Assembly: GCA_001599915.1 (NCBI GenBank)
Contig: BCIG01000007.1
Span: 124,001-188,000 of the forward strand
DNA length: 64,000 bases
Reading direction: 5' to 3'
From: Symbiotaphrina buchneri
Taxonomy: Eukaryota > Ascomycota > Symbiotaphrinales > Symbiotaphrinaceae
Part shown: piece after piece, positions 58,089 through 64,000 of the stretch
How positions within the stretch are numbered: position 1 is the first letter of the stretch
Layout of the letters: each line of letters starts with the position of its first letter
The notes under the pieces: model-generated
Databases searched by the model: none
Told to the model about the DNA's origin: nothing
Seen by the model: the letters and a program-made list of their open reading frames with translations, nothing else
Position numbers and translations under genes: made by a program

Positions 58089-59624
58089 TCACTTGAAATG
58101 TCCAAGAGGAAGGAGCTCAAAACTCATCTTGACCTGCGCTGTGTAAAATCTTGAGACACAGGGTCTAAGGATTACATGGTTAACAGCAATCAGCTCCGAT
58201 CTGACTCTGGTGTCCACTGCCGTAGATAGTAACACCCATGCTTTCGCCGTGAACGTCCGCCCATGTCTTCTTGCAACTTTATGTCCAGCAGCCAAACAGC
58301 CAAACAGCCAAAAAGAAAACCGCACAAAACAGAGATGGACTACACATAGAGAATCACACCGCAGCTGTTTCTCCGTCGTCATTCTTCCTTCGAGGAAGTA
58401 GCTCCGCAGCTCCTCATCCATCTTCTTGAAATGTTCTTTCAGATAGATGTTCGTATCAAACAGACTCTTGAAGCAGGGCCACACATCCAGACCGAACACA
58501 CATAGCAATTTAGCCAGTTTGTCCATGTTCCTCACTCTCCATTCTCGTTTCAAGAAAGAGGCTCCGGAGGCAGTCGGAGCGCCCCAAAGACACCCACCAG
58601 ACGGCGTGCACAGTGCAGCTGTGATAATAAACAACTTTTTGCAGCCTTTGATCGCTCCGAAAAGATCATTCAAACCGCAGGTTGCATCCCAATTTCTTCT
58701 ATGCGGAATACTGAACCTGCCGCAGTCTCCGGGGCAGCGGTTGGCGAGGTAAACCCCAGGGCACAAGCTGAGGGTCTGTACCTGAGCAAGCGATTGACTG
58801 CTGGCGCCGGCATCGACATCGACGTCTACTCTCCGACCTTGATCATCCACCAAGATCCAGAGACCGCCCTTGCTAGGCTTTTCTCGGACGAAAACAGAGC
58901 GTGAACTTGGCTGTCTGGTAGGCGCGGGGTTCCGGCTGGCGCCCAGTATGAATTGCAGCGACTGTCTCAGATGATTGGTCATCCGCTTTTGCTGGATACA
59001 CTCCTCAGCTTCCATAGCCCGGTAAGCCAAACCCCAGAATGAACAGGAAGGGCCACCTCGAGTTCGTCGAAGTCTTTCTCTGTACTACCGATGAGTGCAT
59101 GGAGGATGTCAGGGCGCAGTCGAGGAAGTAGTTCATCGCGTCTTACACGCTGATTGCAGTCTGGTAAGAGGAAAAGGAGTCTGAGCGATATTGTGCAAAT
59201 TCTATGGTGGACTTGTTCTGAATCTTCCAGCTTGTGATTTCGTCTCGTTCTGGTGTCCTGTTGATCTATGGAATCCTTTTAACCATAGCAGCGGACGGCT
59301 TACCTCATAGGATCCTGATCTTCCTTCGCTCGTCCTTGTCGTCTTTACCATAAAGTTATGAACATATGTAGAAGACCATCTCAAGGACAACCATGTATTC
59401 CTTATAGGCCTTGACTGCGGTGCCGTTGAAGATGGGCACCTGGCTCAAACCAGGCTGTCTATCAGGATTCGATCCTTGTATAACGTCCTCTCGGCTTCTC
59501 CTATTCTGCCTTCGAGCTGGGCTTTGAGATGTTGGAGATCGTCTTGAGCCATTTGATCGGGAGTGTCGGTCACAGTGGTTGCAGAGGATGTGGGGTTGAC
59601 TCTGATAGTCTCCTTTGAGGACAT
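58089..59624 (-). other. unrecognised coding-like segments, probably a decayed gene
   Basis: Several minus-strand stretches look protein-like but do not join cleanly. One starts at ATG 59624 (MSSKETIRVNPTSS, with a charged helix LQHLKAQLEGRIGEAERTL). Another near 59150-59000 reads RRDELLPRLRPDILHALIGS. The longest runs 59030-58089, 313 residues, including QSLQFILGASRNPAP and FKSLFDTNIYLKEHFKKMDE. The middle pieces lie in conflicting frames with no intron room between them, which suggests decay. I recognise no domain. It is close to and downstream of the DUF3638 relic, but a shared origin is not shown. Confidence 0.3.
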
Positions 59625-59997
59625 TGCGGATGTTTGTTAAGTAGACGAAGGTCAGGTTCTAGGGGTTGTATTCGAGTCTGAACTCATGACCGCGTGCAGA
59701 TGGAGTACAGAGAGAAGTATGAAGAACAGCAGCCGCGTGTTACTGATAGGTCCACCGGGGCGGGACTGGAGAGCCTTGTCTGGGTCAGTTGCTGGGATAT
59801 GATCTGTGTCAAGTTGTTGATAGTGGATTGTGACAGCAAAGGCTCGTAGACTTAAGCGCACATACGCTTGGCTGATCCTTACTTGCAAGAAGAAGAAGTT
59901 TGTCGTCTCACTGAATATCACGATCTGCCCGCGGCAGGGATCTTAGATCGATCGCTCCCATACAGCTCTCCTAAGCAGTCCTGCGTCACTTGAGATT

Positions 59998-60624
59998 TTA
60001 CATCTTCTCCGAAAACCCACCCATATTCATCTGAAGGACGGGATTAACTCCTGAGGCAGGAAGGATTGTACTAAGAGCAACATCGACTTGGGCAGGCCTG
60101 ATAGCTATATTGGCGTCAATTTCGAGAAGAAGCCAGTCTGGGGTATCGAATGGATCCCAGTTGCTGTGAGGCACATTCTTCCGTTCTTCAGATAACCTTT
60201 GGCTATTATTTTTCAGAGTAGCGTCTTCGATTCTCAGTAGACGTTGTAGATGAATGATGGCACATTCGTACTCAACGAGGCCTTCCTTCATGCCTCGTCC
60301 AAAATCTCTGGCCGTATTGGAGCGCAGCTGTTCGAGTACAGTGACGGTAGTGACGAAAGGCCAGAGTCCTCCAACTTTGAGCCATCTAGCACGGTCATCG
60401 TGTTACTCGAATGAGGAGCATAAGAGCCCAAGCCCAGCTTTGACGGCCTTCCAAGCCTGTGCAATGTCCGTTGAAAGGTTTAGCAGAGGTCCCGTCATGC
60501 CTGATATCGTCGCGCTCTCTGCTTGCTGGAAGGCTTGAAGGCTATTCAGTAGGTCCTGACGCATCTGCGAGCAGGGCTTTATTTCCCCAGAGTATGAGAA
60601 GTTTCGATCCATGTGTATTCCCAA
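59998..60624 (-). pseudogene. relic of a DUF3638-family giant protein gene
   Basis: The segment 60291-59998 reads SNWDPFDTPDWLLLEIDANI followed by RPAQVDVALS, ILPASGVNPVLQMNMG. This is the hallmark approach to the P-loop-like motif (NMGEGKSSVI) of DUF3638, found in very large fungal proteins of some 3000 residues. Here the frame ends directly after NMG, so the nucleotide-binding loop is missing. An upstream minus frame at 60624-60403 (LLNSLQAFQQAESATISGMT) may belong to it. No further DUF3638/DUF3645 blocks were found on either side, so only about 0.6 kb of what should be roughly 9 kb remains. It is therefore called a host-gene fragment. Confidence 0.6.
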
Positions 60625-62751
60625 TCGCTTGTGCTTTTCTCCGCTGTCTTTTCACGCTTTTGGTGCGTTTACTGGAGCTGTCTGGCTCACTCCTTACCTT
60701 TCTCTTTTCTCTTTCAATTTGACGCCGGTCTGATAGTCGCGGGATGACCTCCACCCAGGGCCGGCCAAAAAGGTCCAGTAGAAGTAGTCCACCAAACTTG
60801 AAGGCACGAAGATTGTGAGCAGAATTGTGCTTGTTCAGGAGTAGATATGACGTTTGCACTGGGTGACTTCTATCTCTTTTTCCTGATCGACAAATATGCA
60901 CTTCTTCCCTAACCCCGGATCTTCAGTGTTGGAGATGCGCGGTGTACAGTATCGTGTTTGATCCTGCAGGGCTATGGTTGGACAGTCGTGTGTGGCCGTC
61001 ACTCGGAGCCCTGAGGAATTTTGGGGAAACGTCTCCGCGGAAGGCATGTGTATTGACACCTCCTTATGTCCCATATCTTCGCCTTTTCAACGGTTTCCAG
61101 CTCTTCACTACCGCTCAACCAGCCGGCCAGAATCTCATTTCCGATTTTGTGACCAATGCAGCCATGGCTCACATTGGGAAAGCTGAACACTCCTCTCTCA
61201 GCCACATCAAAGCATCCTCAGCTAAGGATGCCATAATGCGCATCACACATACAGATACTGTTAATTCCTTCACTTCCTGTCACAGTCCTGGAAGGAGGAG
61301 ACTCTGCCGGCGAGTAACTAGAAGCTTTCCTAGAAATCATGAGCAATATCAAGCTGACGTAATTCTATACATGTATGAATATTCGAAAAGAAAGATTATG
61401 TGCCAGAAAGAAGAGCAAAACAGGTCGCGCCTTGCTCAAAACCGGAAGTCTGGGCCGGGGCAATGCTTCCTTGAATGTTGCCCTTAAAAGCGGGGTCCAG
61501 GGGAAGATGTAGCAAACAAATGGCTATTGAGTCAAACAAGCAGGAGTGAATGAAACGGCGCAAGTTGTTCGCGCAATCAAGCTGCTGAGCTGCGGTCAGA
61601 ACGGATGGAGTCGCACTGTAAATGGGATTGTGCAGTCATAAGATGCCAAGTTCCGAGCCGTTCCCGCTAAGCGCTTGCGTACAGCGGCTCGGCCCATTGC
61701 CACCAGCCAGCCAGCTTCATCAACAAAACTCAGGTACCTTATACGAGTACAAGGCCAATGGTAACGCCGCACATCTAGCAATAATTACCTTTTATATATA
61801 TTCCGTCTGGTTTCTTTTGTTCCCTTTTCGTATAATGGAGTTTGTCTCTGGTCGTGGTGTCCTTAAGGGGATCTACTCCAATGCAGGCTGCCAGATTACC
61901 GACGGACTGACTATCTTGCTTCCCACCTGCCGCTTTCGCTGTTCCGACCCGCAACTCCTTCCAGATACCAGCGGGTAATAAGCCTTCAATAACGCACCTA
62001 GGTCCAACAATGCGGTGGTGACCATATTCTACTTGCGAGTGTCAACTCAAGCGGACGTCTCCGGACTCTGCATTCTGCCGCCATGGGGGAAATGCAGAAA
62101 GACCGTTGGCGGCGATCTAATTCTTCTTGTATGATCTGTTTACTTGCTACTCCAGAAGCGGTTGGCAGCCATGCAATGCAAGAAAGGACGCTTATTTAGA
62201 TGGTTTTGATCCGGAATGCAGGGTCTACAGTTTCAGGGTCGCACATGCACTTCGGAGAGTTTCCCAGCTGCCACGGTAGACCCTCCGCAGATCTAACACA
62301 TTTACCTAAGCCGTCAGGATCTTGCACTTGCTGAGGGGGGCCACTCAGGGGTATATTTCTTTGCCTTAATGGATAACAATTATATTCAATCTTTGAACTT
62401 TTAGCCACTTAACGGCCTCAATATTGCTCCCTTTTCTCTGATGTTGCTGGCTTTATATAAATCGTATAACAGCTCGGAGCAGTCACGACTCTCGCAACCT
62501 TGTCTTCTCTCTTTGCAAGGCACACCTTCTTCCTTTCGACGGTACTTCCATGAATCAAGTTATTCGCGACTTCCTCTTTCACCTTTTCCATTGCTTAGTA
62601 TACTCAAGTCAATTATGTGAGATACCTCCTTTCCTCCCTCTTCAACAACCCGAATACGCGCTCTCCGCTGCACCACTGCAGCACCAACCCTTCCAATTTC
62701 ACCACAACCACCAATCTTTTTTCTCTTCTCCTCTCTGGCGTCCTTCTGACA
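60625..62751. other. intergenic / degraded sequence
   Basis: About 2.1 kb. Short minus-strand frames at 60542-61205 may be further decayed coding DNA. From 61500 rightwards there is no coding signal. A C/T-rich leader with TATATAA-like gctttatataaatc near 62450 precedes the gene at 62752. Confidence 0.45.
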
Positions 62752-64000
62752 ATGTCTCAGAGAAAGATCTCCTCTTTCTTCTCCAAGAAGACCGACGGTA
62801 AGTGCAAATGTTGTCTCTTTATACTCATGAATTATCTGATAGGCAATCCACACAGCTGTCCTCCCCACGGGGTCCGGTACCGCTTCAACCCAGCCTCTGG
62901 TAAGTCTTCCCGTCAATGCCGCTAATGGAGCGGCCGCAGTTCGGGCTCGTCTGCGGGGCACCCAAAACGATAGCCAAGCTGCTCCCCCGACTTCTGGCAA
63001 ACATGCTAGAGATGATGGTGATGCGCTGGAGGACGAAGACCATGAGGAGCCAGTCAAGAGACCTAGGCGTTCAGCTGGCCCTGTCCTTGGCAAGTCGTCC
63101 ACACCTCTCAACAGATGCGGTACTGAACTAACCGATGCCGTTAAAAGACTATGTCAGCTTCCTCCTCCGCGCCATGCTGGTACTTCTTTCTACGGTAGAT
63201 ACTACGGGAATAGTAGCGGTCGTCGCCCGTTACCAAACGTGGCTCAACCACAAAACCATTGACCACGTCTTCCAGGTCATCTACGATGGCCTCTGTACCG
63301 GCATCAAGACATTCTTCCGCGCGGATGAGGGTTGGACAAGGGACCTCCTCCTCGGCTTCCAAGCTCTTCCCATGACCAATGCTGCAGGCGTCTACATGGA
63401 CGTCATGACGGACGCGAACGATCCCCTTTGGTTCCGCCTTTACGTCGGCTCTACAACGGCATATAGGGCGAGCCGTAACAAGAATGGGCTACGCCAACGT
63501 CAGTCGGAACATGACCCCGCGGCATTCAGACGCAACAACCCCTGTCTTCATTACAGTCTCCTGGATAGTCCTACGGCATCAAGAAGGTCCAACTACGTTG
63601 CGCTTGCAGCCTATCCAGATCTTCCTAATGATGAAGACAAAAAGAGATACGTCAGGCTCTCAGAACTGTTCTGTATGCTTCTATTTGGGACCTTTCCTCT
63701 CCCGACATTCCTGGGAACCCTGCCTTTAGTCCCGAACGCTTCCCTGTTAGGCAAAGGCATTAACATTGGTCTCCCTCTGGATGATACAGAACAGAGCGCA
63801 CAAACGCATGGGGCGTTTGAGGCTTTGCGGCTCTCATCGGATCCTGAAGTGCAAGCCTACTACCTGGAAATGAAAAGACGTAGTCAACTTGCACAAGCCG
63901 CTTCAAGGAACGATGTAGTCCTTCGCAATGCTCTCTCGTCCGGTACAGTCATCCTGAACCCTGACAATCAGTCTCCCCCCCGGCTTCGTTTCAATATTCA
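62752..64000 (+). CDS. PIP-box + GIY-YIG-like nuclease domain protein (3' end outside the window)
   Basis: Exons 62752-62797, 62843-62899, 62940-63089 and 63148 to the right edge give 368+ aa, open to the end. The third intron (63090-63147, 58 bp) has a GC donor (GCAAGT) and branch ACTAAC. The protein begins MSQRKISSFFSKK: QRKISSFF is a textbook PCNA-interacting (PIP) box, Q-x2-I-x2-F-F. A short acidic linker ends in a nuclear-signal-like VKRPRRSAG. After a predicted helical region (DYVSFLLRAMLVLL) a GIY-YIG-like module appears: AAGVYMDVMTDA, FRLYVGSTTAYR, GLRQRQSEHDPAAFRR. These match the G-x-Y...L-Y-V-G-S...R...H order. Target unknown. The reading frame through exon 3 is inferred from phase and composition. 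Confidence 0.65.

Noticed and set aside
62916-63131. Alternative frame through exon 3 of the GIY-YIG gene
   Set aside because: It ends in a stop at 63131 and reads as Met/Leu/Arg-rich noise. The chosen frame gives an acidic linker and a KRPRR signal, and joins the next exon in phase.

Overview
The window is nuclear DNA of a filamentous ascomycete, most likely a member of the Eurotiales (Aspergillus/Penicillium type). The evidence is dense monocistronic genes on both strands, many short introns (about 50-160 bp) with GT-AG or occasional GC-AG ends, and Zn2Cys6 regulators, MFS/OPT transporters and other fungal families. No tRNA, rRNA, CRISPR array or intact mobile element was recognised. Gene models were built by hand from reading frame, splice consensus and family resemblance; exon lists are in the entries.

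Left third (1-24 kb): a partial zinc-binding-like exon; a cation/Ca2+ exchanger (-) sharing a 289-bp divergent promoter with an inositol monophosphatase (+); a secreted Ser/Thr-rich protein; a PuuE-type polysaccharide deacetylase; an Rch1-like SLC10 transporter; a shortened fungal membrane protein (-); a membrane-anchored double amidohydrolase; a sugar porter with a 2-nt frame lesion; an AT-rich spacer with a 20-bp tandem repeat; indoleamine 2,3-dioxygenase; and a small protein with an RPA70N-like OB fold (-).

Middle (24-46 kb): an isocitrate-lyase-like protein lacking the catalytic KKCGH motif (-); a Zn2Cys6 factor next to a Dal5-type MFS permease; an unrecognised five-exon gene (-, about 34.4-35.4 kb); an RBR E3 ligase with an in-frame TGA late in RING2; a single-TM protein; an Asteroid/XPG-type nuclease (-); and a large OPT transporter (-).

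Right third (46-64 kb): a diacylglycerol/sphingoid-kinase-like enzyme divergent from OPT; a Rog1-like DUF676 lipase; a Zn2Cys6 + coiled-coil + DUF3425 regulator (-) with a 1-nt lesion at a splice junction; a decayed stretch including a DUF3638-family relic; and, running off the edge, a gene with an N-terminal PIP-box and a GIY-YIG-like domain.

There is no sign of one biosynthetic cluster. The genes form a mixed complement of Ca2+/cation handling, inositol, tryptophan, purine-type and carbon metabolism, transport and regulation. Three otherwise well-preserved host genes carry single lesions. These could be sequencing errors or real decay, and raw reads or sister strains would decide.
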